From DATJUF01 sp035524095 (lineage in GTDB: Bacteria > Desulfobacterota > Binatia > Binatales > Binataceae): a DNA stretch of 15,611 nt. The notes under the pieces were generated by a model. It was not told where the DNA came from. It worked only from the letters and a program-made list of their open reading frames with translations, and ran no database searches. The stretch is taken from positions 1-15,611 of the forward strand of contig DATKPK010000284.1 of the NCBI GenBank assembly GCA_035524095.1, given 5' to 3'. The stretch's first letter is position 1. The number at the start of each line of letters is the position of its first letter. Positions 1 through 7,227 of this stretch are shown here, piece after piece. Both the position numbers and the translations under genes were made by a program.

Positions 1-140
1 GAAAACCCGCCACGGGCCAAATATTGGAGCCTCTCAATTGAGTCTGTTGAGTGCACAAACTGCCGGCCAGGCCGGCTTAAACCGGATCACGCAGGCCGCT
101 TTCTCTACTTCCGGTCGGTCCGAATTTCCGGAACAGGTCA
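1..140 (-). mobile_element. Left terminal repeat, inward-facing IS end
   Basis: Bases 2-140 are the reverse complement of 15473-15611 along their full 139 bp. The one mismatch is A at 132, which pairs with C at 15481. The inner edge, read on the minus strand, begins TGACCTGTTCCGG, the 5'-TG type of terminus common in insertion sequences. In plus frame 3 the outer part reads KPATGQILEPLN and then a stop at 39-41. This could be the C-terminal tail of a transposase followed by about 100 bp of non-coding IS end. The similarity stops at about 140, just before the SDR gene. I cannot assign the IS family and no transposase body is visible, so the IS reading is an inference; the repeat itself is certain. 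Confidence 0.75.
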
Positions 141-154
141 CCCACGGCGTCGCT

Positions 155-952
155 CTAGTTCTTCAACGAAGGAATAAAGGGGGGCATGCCAGTTTGAGCG
201 GTAACCCCTCCATCTACGACCATCATAGCTCCGGTGATGAACGTAGCTTCGTCGGAAGCCAGAAATGTTACCATACTAGCTATCTCTTCCGGTTCCCCCA
301 TGCGACCGACAGGATGGCTCGTGCCCATCCTGCGCCGGAACTCGTCGGCGCGATCGCCGCCAAGGACTTCAGCGACGCGAGTGTTAATGCCGCCAGGACA
401 CACGCAATTGATCCGAATTTTGTGTTTGGCATTTTCCAACGCCGCCGCGCGGGTCAGGTTGATGACCCCGGCCTTGGCGGCATTGTAAGAGGCCATCCCG
501 TAGTCGCCGCCCATACCGGATATCGAAGCAGTATTGAAAATCACTCCTCCGCCCTGCGCCCGCATGATCGGAACCGCATACTTGATACCGAGGAAAGTGC
601 TCGTAAGCGTCACCGCCATCACGCGGTTCCATGATTCGAGGGTAGTATCTTGAACTAATCCAACTTCTGCCATCCCGGCATTATTGAAGAGAATGTCGAG
701 CCGGCCATAAGAATCGAGCGCGAGCTTGATAGTCGCCTGAATCGCTTCCGAGTCGGACGCGTCCATCTTAATCGATGCGGCTCGTCCTCCGGCAGCCTTA
801 ATTTCTTCATTGACGGCTCGCCCGCGAGTGCCACTTAGGTCGGCGATGACCACCGCTGCACCTTCTTTAGCAAAGCGCCGCACCGTGGCAGCTCCAATCC
901 CCGATCCACCTGCAGTCACAATGGCGACCTTACCTTCAAGTTTACCAGCCAT
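155..952 (-). CDS. SDR-family NAD(P)-dependent oxidoreductase
   Basis: This is a classical short-chain dehydrogenase of 265 aa, the normal family length. It has a Rossmann fold with the TAGGSGIG glycine motif at residues 13-20, Asp38 after the second beta strand (which favours NAD over NADP), Asp64, NNAG at 90-93, catalytic Ser143, and YNAAK with Tyr156 and Lys160. The C-terminal ITGAMMVVDGG stretch is typical of the family. It should oxidise an alcohol or reduce a ketone in the cytoplasm; the substrate cannot be read from the sequence. The ATG at 952 follows an AGGAAT-like ribosome site. The gene lies 193 bp downstream of the MFS gene on the same strand and may have its own promoter near 990. 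Its stop lies 15 bp from the IS-end repeat. The family is certain, the substrate unknown. Confidence 0.95.
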   Translation of the reverse strand: MAGKLEGKVAIVTAGGSGIGAATVRRFAKEGAAVVIADLSGTRGRAVNEEIKAAGGRAASIKMDASDSEAIQATIKLALDSYGRLDILFNNAGMAEVGLVQDTTLESWNRVMAVTLTSTFLGIKYAVPIMRAQGGGVIFNTASISGMGGDYGMASYNAAKAGVINLTRAAALENAKHKIRINCVCPGGINTRVAEVLGGDRADEFRRRMGTSHPVGRMGEPEEIASMVTFLASDEATFITGAMMVVDGGVTAQTGMPPFIPSLKN

Positions 953-989
953 GTTTTATTCCTATCCTCTCGCCAGAATCCGCTGGCCG

Positions 990-1018
990 ATTATATCCTG
1001 CCGAACTCAAAAGTCCCG
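990..1018 (-). promoter_or_regulatory. Possible promoter of the SDR gene
   Basis: On the minus strand a perfect TATAAT -10 box sits at 995-990, about 40 bp upstream of the SDR start codon. The -35 position (about 1018-1013, CGGGAC) is poor. This is a candidate only, supported by the -10 match and its placement. Confidence 0.35.
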
Positions 1019-1145
1019 GGCCGTGCCCACAACGTAGGTGGTAAGCGAATTCGACCCTCAAACTTAACCGCAATGACCTAGTGACCGATAAGAGAATCTA
1101 TCACTGATGTGGAAGATTTTGTTGTGGTTGTTTTTGGCTCTTCCC

Positions 1146-2378
1146 TCACTGCTCGTCCAGAGGCCTGACCGATCGGAACTGTGCGAGTAGTAATGCGTCG
1201 TAAACCAGTTTGCAGGCCCCACCAAGAATGAGCGGCCAGCCGAAAAGGGAGTAATCGAGCAGCGCGCCTGCGGGCAGCGGCGCCATCGCTGATGCCAGAC
1301 TGCGCGGTACATTGGTGACTCCTGCTGCCGCCGCACGTTCCTCAGGCGGCACCACCGCCATCACGTACGACTGACGGGCCGGCACGTCCATCGAGGACAT
1401 CGATGCGCGCAACAACAGGAACGTCAGAGCGAGTCTGACGTCGGGCATCATCCCGGCGAGAATCAAGCAAAGGTTCGCTGGAATGTGAGTATAGGCCATG
1501 GTGCGAATACGTCCGATTCGCGCAACGAACCATGACGACGCCAGTTGTGAGCACGCGCCCAGCAATCCAGTGACGAAGAAGAACGAAGCGGCAGACTGAA
1601 GCGAGAGTTGGAAACGGCGAAACAGCCACAGGGCTAGCAGCGACTGGATCGCGAGTCCGCCGCCAAATGAATCCAGACTGAAGAGCGCTGCCAAACGGAC
1701 CACGATGGCGCGCGACCGCGCGAGCGGCTTTGCGCCCGGCAACTGTGGCTCGGCCTCAATCGCAGGCGTCAGCGACCAATAGATGGCAGCGACTAGGAGA
1801 GCGAGAACGGCGTACGCAACGAAGCCAGAACGTTGCGCAGCGACCCCGTTCGCATGCATCCGGGCCGCTATAATCGCGGGGACCGCACTGGCGAGCGCAC
1901 CGATCGCTCCCATTAATGCACCGCCGACATTGTAGCGCGAGAAGATGGCCGTGAGGTCGTGCGCCGCGACGGTCTCGGCCAGTGCCGCCTGCTCGACCGG
2001 CAGGAAGAGGCTGACGTCGCCCGCCGAGGGATTGAGCGTGCCGGCGAACGCGATTACGAATAGTGGCCAGAAGGCCGTGACGGTCGCGAAGCCGATACCA
2101 GTCGCAAACATCAGAGCGCAAGATGCCAGCATCACGCGCCTGCGCCCAAGTCGATGAGCCGCCAGCCCGACCCATAGCGTTAGAGCAGCGGAACCGATTA
2201 GCGTTCCGAAGACAATTGCCCCCACCTGCAGAGAGTTGAAGCCGATCGCCGTTAAATAGCTCGGCAGCAGCACGCTGACCCCGCCGTCGGCGAGTCCGCG
2301 CAACGCCCGCGTGACGAGCAACCGCTGGCCATCGCCGGTGGTGCTACGTGGATACCAGAGACCGGAGGAATTCAGCAT
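1146..2378 (-). CDS. MFS transporter
   Basis: This 410-aa hydrophobic protein has about twelve predicted membrane segments, the usual size of a major facilitator superfamily carrier in the inner membrane. An MFS motif A-like loop, GLAAHRLGRRRVM, lies at residues 71-83 between helices 2 and 3. A longer hydrophilic central loop (about residues 205-225) separates the two halves. The N-terminal RALRGLADGGVSVLLPSYL stretch is the first helix. The cargo is unknown; drug or metabolite efflux is likely for this type but not shown. An in-frame stop (TAG) lies just upstream of the ATG at 2378, so the start cannot lie much further out. No good ribosome site is visible, and an internal start is possible. 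It is divergent from the XRE operon across a 148-bp gap that holds that operon's operator. Confidence 0.9.
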   Translation of the reverse strand: MLNSSGLWYPRSTTGDGQRLLVTRALRGLADGGVSVLLPSYLTAIGFNSLQVGAIVFGTLIGSAALTLWVGLAAHRLGRRRVMLASCALMFATGIGFATVTAFWPLFVIAFAGTLNPSAGDVSLFLPVEQAALAETVAAHDLTAIFSRYNVGGALMGAIGALASAVPAIIAARMHANGVAAQRSGFVAYAVLALLVAAIYWSLTPAIEAEPQLPGAKPLARSRAIVVRLAALFSLDSFGGGLAIQSLLALWLFRRFQLSLQSAASFFFVTGLLGACSQLASSWFVARIGRIRTMAYTHIPANLCLILAGMMPDVRLALTFLLLRASMSSMDVPARQSYVMAVVPPEERAAAAGVTNVPRSLASAMAPLPAGALLDYSLFGWPLILGGACKLVYDALLLAQFRSVRPLDEQ

Positions 2379-2477
2379 CGGCTAAGGCAGGGTTCTGCGA
2401 TCGCCTAGACACCATACTGAGCTTCATCGAGGGACGCCAGGCCGCCGCACGCAGAGTCCTCGAGCCCGTATCAATTT

Positions 2478-2510
2478 AGATTGCAATAAGCTATATGATA
2501 ATTGCAATCT
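2478..2510 (+). promoter_or_regulatory. Candidate operator/promoter of the XRE-YqiJ-flotillin-PspA operon
   Basis: AGATTGCAAT (2478-2487) and its perfect inverted complement ATTGCAATCT (2501-2510) flank a 13-bp AT-rich spacer. The core octamer ATTGCAAT is itself a palindrome, so there are two identical sites (2480-2487 and 2501-2508) with centres 21 bp apart, two helical turns. A possible -10 box, TATGAT (2494-2499), lies between them; the -35 is weak. The XRE start codon follows 17 bp later. Inference: the XRE protein represses its own operon as paired dimers. The divergent MFS gene could be controlled from the same site. Confidence 0.65.
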
Positions 2511-2526
2511 GTGATAACAAAGGTCG

Positions 2527-3045
2527 ATGACTCTCGGCGAAAAATTGCGCCATCTGCGGATGGTGGAAGGTGTGTTGCGCGGCATGGACCGCGCGATGAC
2601 TCAGCAAGAGCTGGCACGCGCGCTAAAAAAGGAATTAGGAAACGGACTCAGCCAAGCTTATCTGTCGCAAATAGAGAACGGTGCACGCGCCCATCTGACC
2701 AATACCTCGCGGATGTTGCTGGCGCGTTTCTTCAAGGTCCATCCGGGGCACTTGGTCGATGATCCCGAGGGTTATCATACGGAATTAGCCAGCGGTCTGC
2801 GGATGCGCGAAGATCGGCTTGAAGCGTGGCTTCTCAGTGGTGCCGAGAAGTTCGCACACGATCCCGAGTTAAGCGAAACGATACGCCGGGTCGCGGGGCG
2901 TGATGACACGCGCAAATGTCTATTGCTGCTGGGCGCTATTCTGGAAATGCCCGATTTAGCAGAGCGGCTGACTGAGGTTTTGCAGCCTGCAACGGACGCG
3001 TCAGCGGCGCGCGGTGGCCGTCGAAAGCAAGCGGTGAAGTTATGA
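2527..3045 (+). CDS. XRE-family transcriptional regulator at the head of a membrane-stress operon
   Basis: This is a 172-aa cytoplasmic DNA-binding protein. Its N-terminal third is a Cro/C1-type helix-turn-helix: TQQELA (25-30) is the positioning helix and SQAYLSQIENG (42-52) the recognition helix. Residues 80-155 form a helical domain without recognisable motifs, possibly for dimerisation, and the tail is basic (GGRRKQAVKL). The ATG at 2527 is 17 bp from the operator, so the leader is very short. A weak AAGG precedes the start at short spacing. The stop codon overlaps the start of the next gene as ATGA (3042-3045), so the two are probably translationally coupled. The paired palindromes just upstream make autoregulation likely. 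The inducing signal is not visible in the sequence. Confidence 0.9.
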   Translation: MTLGEKLRHLRMVEGVLRGMDRAMTQQELARALKKELGNGLSQAYLSQIENGARAHLTNTSRMLLARFFKVHPGHLVDDPEGYHTELASGLRMREDRLEAWLLSGAEKFAHDPELSETIRRVAGRDDTRKCLLLLGAILEMPDLAERLTEVLQPATDASAARGGRRKQAVKL

Positions 3046-3680
3046 CCTGGGCAACGTTATACCTGGTGTGCTTCCTCGTTGGTGTGGCGCTGAGTCTACT
3101 CGCGTTTCTCGGCGGCCTGCACCTGCCGCATTTGGATGCACATTTGCCCCACAGTCATGGCGCAGCGCCGCATGCGATTAGCGGACGCGCGGGGCGCGGA
3201 GCTGAAATGCCGTGGTTCAACTTCGCTACGATGACGGCGTTTCTAACTTGGTTTGGAGGCGCGGGTTTTTTGCTGACGCGCTATTCGACGCTGATGGTCA
3301 CGGTGATTTTGCTCGCGGCCGTCGCGGCCGGACTGGTGGCGGCCGCTGCGATCTTCTGGCTAGTAGTGAAACTATTGCTCAGTCACGATCGCGCATTGGA
3401 TCCGGCCGACTACGAAAGGGTGGGGGTCTTAGGTCGCGTGATTAGCCGCATCAGCACGGGAGGTACCGGCGAGATAATCTTTTCATTGGCCGGAACCCGG
3501 CAGACCTGCGGCGCCCGAAGCGAGGATGGTCAGCCACTCACGCGCGGCACTGAAGTGGTAATCACGCGTTACGAACATGGAATCGCGTACGTGCGGCGAT
3601 GGGATGAGATGATCGATGACAAGCGCATGGACAATCAGCTTACAATGGCGTCAAGCCAGAATGATCGTCGTAACCGATGA
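3042..3680 (+). CDS. YqiJ/NfeD-like inner-membrane protein with OB-fold domain
   Basis: This 212-aa membrane protein matches the architecture of E. coli YqiJ, the NfeD-like partner of the flotillin YqiK. It has a membrane segment at about 4-24, a His-rich stretch at 27-44, two more membrane segments at about 61-81 and 84-113, and then a soluble beta-rich domain at about 125-187 that fits the OB fold of the NfeD superfamily (GVLGRVISRIS, GEIIF, GTEVVITRYEHGIAYV). Such proteins work with SPFH proteins in membrane microdomains. Six histidines within 18 residues (27, 30, 34, 37, 39, 44) are unusual and could bind metal. It overlaps the XRE stop codon by 4 bp and sits 72 bp before the flotillin gene. 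Assignment rests on fold pattern and context rather than on strong sequence recall. Confidence 0.8.
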   Translation: MTWATLYLVCFLVGVALSLLAFLGGLHLPHLDAHLPHSHGAAPHAISGRAGRGAEMPWFNFATMTAFLTWFGGAGFLLTRYSTLMVTVILLAAVAAGLVAAAAIFWLVVKLLLSHDRALDPADYERVGVLGRVISRISTGGTGEIIFSLAGTRQTCGARSEDGQPLTRGTEVVITRYEHGIAYVRRWDEMIDDKRMDNQLTMASSQNDRRNR

Positions 3681-3752
3681 GAAGCTGCGTTTTCAAGCAC
3701 CAGGCAAGGCCGATTCGCGGCCTGGCTATTGCGAGTTGACTGGAGGGGGCCG

Positions 3753-5213
3753 ATGAGTTTTCCAACCGAAGCTTTCGTGATTGCCGGCACGGCGGTGGCC
3801 GTCTTGATTCTGCTGACCGGGGTTTTCGCGAAACTATATCGCAAGGCCGGACCGCACGAAGCGCTGGTGGTGTACGGCTTTCGCGGCACGCGCGTGATCA
3901 AAGGACATGGCACGGTAATCCTGCCGATGGTCGAGAGCTGCCGTGAACTGTCATTGGAATTGATGTCTTTCGACGTCGCGCCGCAACAGGATCTTTACAC
4001 CAAGCAGGGTGTGGCGGTGACAGTGGAGGCGGTTGCACAAATCAAAGTCAAGTCCGATCCGGAATCTATTTTGACCGCATCGGAGCAGTTTCTCACCAAG
4101 ACGCCGCCGGATCGCGAGGCGCTCATTCGGCTGGTCATGGAAGGGCATCTACGCGGCATCATCGGCCAGCTCACGGTGGAAGAAATCGTCAAACAGCCGG
4201 AGATGGTGGCAGATCGTATGCGCTCAACCTGCGCCGATGACATGAACAAGATGGGGCTTGAAGTTATCTCGTTCACGATTAAGGAAGTCCGTGACAAGAA
4301 CGAGTACATCACCAACATGGGGCGTCCCGATATCGCAAGGATCAAGCGTGATGCCGACGTCGCCACGGCCGAGGCTGACCGTGACACGGCGATTAAGCGT
4401 GCAATCGCACTGCGAGAATCAGCAACCGCCAAAGCCCAGGCCGATCAGGAGCGGGTCGCTGCGGAAACCGCCTCGCTTGCGCTCCAGGCCGAAGCGCAGC
4501 GCGACCTCGAAGTCAAAAGAGCCTCCTATGCGGAGATGGTCAAGCGGCAGCAGGCACAGGCAGACAAGGCCTACGAAATTCAAGCCAACGTCATGCAGCA
4601 GCAATTGATCGTGGAATCCGTGAAAGTCCAGCAGGCTGAAAAAGAACAGCAGGTAAAAGTGCAGGAGGCTGAAATCGTGCGGCGCGAAAAAGAACTAATA
4701 GCGACCGTGCTTAAGCAGGCCGAGATTGAACGCCAGCGCATTCAGACGTTGGCTGAGGCTGAGCGATCAAAAACCATCGCTGAGGCTGAAGGCCGCGCCA
4801 GTGCGATTCGAGCACAGGGCGAAGCAGAAGCCGAGATCATCTTCAAAAAAGGAGATGCCGAGGCGCGAGCCATGAATATCAGAGCCGAAGCCTATCAGGA
4901 GTACAACCAGGCCGCGGTGCTTGACAAGCTGATCACAAGCTTGCCTGAAGTAGTCAAAGCACTAGCCAGTCCCCTGGCCAAAGTAGATCACATCACAGTG
5001 GTCTCAACCGGCAACGGCGATTCCGCCGGAATGCATAAAATCACGGGCGACCTGACGCAAATGGCGGCGCAAGTGCCGGCATTATTCGAGGCACTGTCGG
5101 GCATGCAGATGTCCGAGTTGCTGGGCAAGATAAGAGTGCTCGGTGACAAGTCGGGTCATCCGGCTGACGTGCGTCCGCGTATCGACGACAAGCCGCCTGG
5201 ATCAACTAAATAA
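3753..5213 (+). CDS. Flotillin-family SPFH protein (YqiK-like)
   Basis: This is a 486-aa flotillin. Residues 7-27 are an N-terminal membrane anchor, about 30-190 the SPFH/band-7 domain, and about 195-400 a long coiled coil rich in Ala, Glu and Gln with the repeated EA signature (AEAERSKTIAEAEGRASAIR). The C-terminal flotillin region follows (VVKALASPLAKVDHITVVS). Flotillins form cage-like oligomers that organise ordered membrane domains. I chose the ATG at 3753, which follows a clear GGAGGGG ribosome site (3742-3748), over an in-frame TTG at 3729. It lies between the YqiJ-like gene and PspA, the usual partners in this module. It is expected to act at the cytoplasmic face of the inner membrane in response to envelope or fluidity stress. 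Family assignment is secure. Confidence 0.95.
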   Translation: MSFPTEAFVIAGTAVAVLILLTGVFAKLYRKAGPHEALVVYGFRGTRVIKGHGTVILPMVESCRELSLELMSFDVAPQQDLYTKQGVAVTVEAVAQIKVKSDPESILTASEQFLTKTPPDREALIRLVMEGHLRGIIGQLTVEEIVKQPEMVADRMRSTCADDMNKMGLEVISFTIKEVRDKNEYITNMGRPDIARIKRDADVATAEADRDTAIKRAIALRESATAKAQADQERVAAETASLALQAEAQRDLEVKRASYAEMVKRQQAQADKAYEIQANVMQQQLIVESVKVQQAEKEQQVKVQEAEIVRREKELIATVLKQAEIERQRIQTLAEAERSKTIAEAEGRASAIRAQGEAEAEIIFKKGDAEARAMNIRAEAYQEYNQAAVLDKLITSLPEVVKALASPLAKVDHITVVSTGNGDSAGMHKITGDLTQMAAQVPALFEALSGMQMSELLGKIRVLGDKSGHPADVRPRIDDKPPGSTK

Positions 5214-5263
5214 TTTCAGACTTATGAAGCGAAGTCGCAGTGAAGCGAATAAGGAGTTTCCCA

Positions 5264-5920
5264 ATGGCATTACTGGATCGTGTAGCGACGTTGGTACTGG
5301 CCAATTTGAATGACCTGGTCGATAAGGCCGAGAACCCAGAAAAGATCTTGAAGCAGGTAATCCTGGATATGGAGAACCAGTACATGCAAGTCAAGACGCA
5401 AGTGGCCATTGCGCTCGCGGATTTGCACGTACTGCGCCAGAAGCATCGCGAAAATATTAAGACGCTTGCAGACTGGATGCGCAAGGCGGACTTGGCGGTC
5501 GGCAAGCAGGACGATGAGTTAGCGCGCGCGGCATTGAGCCGGGCCTTAAGTGCGGAACTGGCTGGCGCCACTCTCGAGCAGCAGATAGCAGATCAGCAGG
5601 TCCAGGTGGATTCGTTGAAAACGGCGTTGAATAAGCTCGAAGTTAAGCTGACGGAGGCTAGGACGAAAGCGGACTTACTAATCGTGCGCCATCGCCGATC
5701 GCGCGCGGCCAATCGTGTCGCAAGCTCGCAAGATTCATCGGACCCTGCTAGTACCTTCGAGCGGATGCGATCGAAGATCGTTCGCGAAGAAGCGATTAGC
5801 CGAGCGAATGGGGAATTGTTTGGCGATGATTTTGATGATCGGTTTCGTGCAATGGAGCGTAACGAGAAAATCGATTCCTTGCTCAGTGAAATCAAAGCTA
5901 AAAGAGGCATCGGAGCATGA
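5264..5920 (+). CDS. PspA/IM30 family membrane-remodelling protein
   Basis: This 218-aa protein is almost entirely helical, the normal length for PspA/Vipp1 (IM30). The N-terminal amphipathic helix (MALLDRVATLVLANLNDLVD) is the membrane-binding part. The signature NPEKILKQVILDME follows, and long coiled-coil helices run to about residue 150. The family polymerises on stressed inner membranes and limits proton leakage; it belongs to the ESCRT-III superfamily. The ATG at 5264 is preceded by AAGGAG at 5251-5256, which rules out the upstream in-frame GTG at 5240. It is the last gene of the XRE, YqiJ-like, flotillin, PspA operon, 50 bp after the flotillin stop. No sigma-54 promoter or PspBC genes are visible, so regulation probably runs through the XRE protein. 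The C-terminal third is acidic and divergent. Confidence 0.93.
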   Translation: MALLDRVATLVLANLNDLVDKAENPEKILKQVILDMENQYMQVKTQVAIALADLHVLRQKHRENIKTLADWMRKADLAVGKQDDELARAALSRALSAELAGATLEQQIADQQVQVDSLKTALNKLEVKLTEARTKADLLIVRHRRSRAANRVASSQDSSDPASTFERMRSKIVREEAISRANGELFGDDFDDRFRAMERNEKIDSLLSEIKAKRGIGA

Positions 5921-6020
5921 CTGCGTGGGTGGTAGATGGGTCATGGCCGGTGCCGCCGAGCAAGCCGTAATCTTTTGACTAGATTTCTCGGCGCGCAAGC
6001 TTTCGAAGGCGGAAAAGAAA

Positions 6021-6359
6021 TTGGCGATTAGAATCTCGGGAATGCCGGTGCACGGGATTGAGGTTGATTCCCGTACGGGGTGTGCTCACTATCGAAGTAC
6101 GCTTGATATCGTGGCGATTAAACTTGCCTGTTGCCGGAGATATTATTCCTGTTTCTTTTGCCATCAAGCGGAGGCTGACCATTCGGCGCGTATCTGGAAT
6201 CGCGATCAGTTCGGCGAAAACGCGATTTTGTGCGGCGCTTGTGGCACCGAATTCAGCATCGTCCAATATCTCGCCTGCAAGGCAAGCTGCCCGATCTGTG
6301 GATCAAAGTTCAATCCGCGCTGCGACTCTCATTACTCTTTGTACTTCGAGATTGTGTGA
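6021..6359 (+). CDS. CHY zinc-finger protein (Hot13-like)
   Basis: This is a 112-aa cysteine- and histidine-rich protein that matches the CHY zinc-finger family. Visible ligands in order are C21-x-H23-Y24, C37-C38, C44-x2-C47-H48, H54, C71-x2-C74, C86, C90-x2-C93, C101 and H104-Y105, the expected set for about three zinc ions. In eukaryotes CHY domains occur in Hot13 and the Pirh2 ubiquitin ligase; the bacterial role is unknown, perhaps redox or metal handling. The start is uncertain: TTG at 6021 or ATG at 6042, which still keeps the VHGIEVD opening typical of the family. It stands alone 100 bp after PspA on the same strand, with a weak hairpin at its stop codon. Family assignment is strong because every ligand is present. 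Confidence 0.88.
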   Translation: MAIRISGMPVHGIEVDSRTGCAHYRSTLDIVAIKLACCRRYYSCFFCHQAEADHSARIWNRDQFGENAILCGACGTEFSIVQYLACKASCPICGSKFNPRCDSHYSLYFEIV

Positions 6360-6377
6360 GCCAAAGCCTAAAGGCTC
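6358..6377 (+). terminator. Weak hairpin at the end of the CHY gene
   Basis: GAGCC (6358-6362) pairs with GGCTC (6373-6377), overlapping the stop codon region of the CHY gene. The stem is 5 bp with an A-rich loop and no U tract follows. It is only a possible terminator. Confidence 0.25.
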
Positions 6378-6387
6378 TAACAGCTGA

Positions 6388-6567
6388 CGTATAACCTGCG
6401 CGGAGGCAGTCACAGCTGCTTCCAGTACCACGAACTGGCTGGCTTCGGTGGCCAAAATGATCCATGAAGCTTTCCGCCTCCCGCACGACAGTGTCGTCAC
6501 TACCATTCACGATGTGACGAATACTCAAACAGTGGTGGACCATTTTCATAGAAAATGTTCAAGCTGA
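6388..6567 (+). pseudogene. GAPDH-like gene remnant
   Basis: A 59-residue stretch between in-frame stops (6385-6387 and 6565-6567) has the core of glyceraldehyde-3-phosphate dehydrogenase. VTAASSTTNWLAS corresponds to the catalytic S-C-T-T-N block, and VVTTIHDVTNTQTVVD to the loop carrying the catalytic His. The IHDxTNTQ wording is that of the GAPDH-like enzymes associated with arsJ arsenic genes. The catalytic Cys is Ser here. Nothing upstream (the CHY gene) or downstream continues the protein, and no good start codon precedes it. It is therefore a relic of about 60 residues from a protein of some 330. I see no other arsenic genes in the window. Homology is judged by motif recall only. Confidence 0.7.
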
Positions 6568-6607
6568 AGAGCGAATCGCGATGCCGTTAACTTTTAGTCA
6601 TTGATAC

Positions 6608-6637
6608 TTGACACGGAGTCATAGCCTCCGATATTTA
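6608..6637 (+). promoter_or_regulatory. Possible sigma-70 promoter
   Basis: A perfect TTGACA at 6608-6613 is followed at 18 bp by AT-rich TATTTA (6632-6637). It sits between the GAPDH relic and two small plus-strand ORFs and could drive them. The -10 match is poor, so this is a candidate only. Confidence 0.3.
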
Positions 6638-6703
6638 TTCCTTCAACATAGGCGGGATCGATCGCTGATAAGAGATCGTGTGCGGGGACCACTATTATCT
6701 TCG

Positions 6704-6850
6704 ATGACGCAGCCGGCTCGACCTGAGTGCAAAAACTGCGAACGGGATCACAGAAGCCTGTGGAGCCGCCGAGTCAGCGAGGCGATAAACGCAGCGGAGA
6801 AGCGCGTCCGGCGAAAAGAGCGCAAGCCTAGAAAGAAGATGACTAGCTAG
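6704..6850 (+). CDS. Hypothetical small basic protein
   Basis: This is a 48-aa ORF starting at ATG 6704, with a CKNC pair near the N-terminus (residues 9-12) and a strongly basic tail (RRKERKPRKK). I do not recognise it. The frame stays open upstream to 6608, but that earlier TTG start falls inside a TTGACA promoter-like box, so the shorter form is more sensible. No good ribosome site is visible. It could be a small nucleic-acid-binding protein or a chance ORF. The next small ORF follows 65 bp later on the same strand. Confidence 0.3.
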   Translation: MTQPARPECKNCERDHRSLWSRRVSEAINAAEKRVRRKERKPRKKMTS

Positions 6851-6915
6851 ATGGCGCGGGTCGCGCATGCGAGACGCAATACACTCTAGCGACCCGAAAC
6901 CGAAAGAATAAGTTC

Positions 6916-7128
6916 ATGGCCACCGAGTTAACGACCTGCAATGTCGTAAAGCTGTATGCGCGAAAGGCGCCTGGCAGCAGGATTTACCAAAATCGACCAT
7001 GCGCAAGTTGCGGCAGGCCCATCGGCCGCAACCGCAACTACGTGCGCAGCAACGACTGCGGCACGATTGTAATGTTGCATCGTCGTTGTTTGCTCGCCGA
7101 GATGCGCGCCTGCTGCGCACTCGCCTGA
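6916..7128 (+). CDS. Hypothetical small Cys-rich protein, possible zinc finger
   Basis: This is a 70-aa ORF with a plausible metal-binding core: C29-x2-C32-G-x-x-I (CASCGRPIG), then C48, and H55-x2-C58 (HRRCL), a C-x2-C ... C ... H-x2-C spacing like a treble-clef knuckle. Two more cysteines lie near the end (CCALA). The ATG at 6916 lacks a strong ribosome site. I cannot name a family. The ordered ligands argue that it is a real gene rather than noise. It is the third small Cys/His protein in this stretch, after the CHY finger and the CKNC ORF. It is followed by a 99-bp gap before the convergent aldoxime dehydratase. Confidence 0.5.
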   Translation: MATELTTCNVVKLYARKAPGSRIYQNRPCASCGRPIGRNRNYVRSNDCGTIVMLHRRCLLAEMRACCALA

Positions 7129-7227
7129 GCTGGCATCTTTGCGATCTTCAGTTCAGATGCCGTGCTGGACGATGTTACCCCCTTCCGTGACTATCCGCGA
7201 ATTGAACGCGTTGACCGCTTATAAAGA

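Noticed and set aside
38..634. 198-aa plus-strand ORF antisense to the SDR gene
   Set aside because: It begins inside the terminal repeat and is otherwise the shadow of a clear SDR gene.
1075..1110. Imperfect repeat AGTGACCGATA / TATCACTG between the MFS and SDR genes
   Set aside because: The stem is interrupted and short; I could not support a terminator or operator.
5954..5993. CGCCGAG / CTCGGCG inverted repeat after pspA as terminator
   Set aside because: Arms are 7 bp but the loop is 26 nt and no U tract follows; it is too weak to call.
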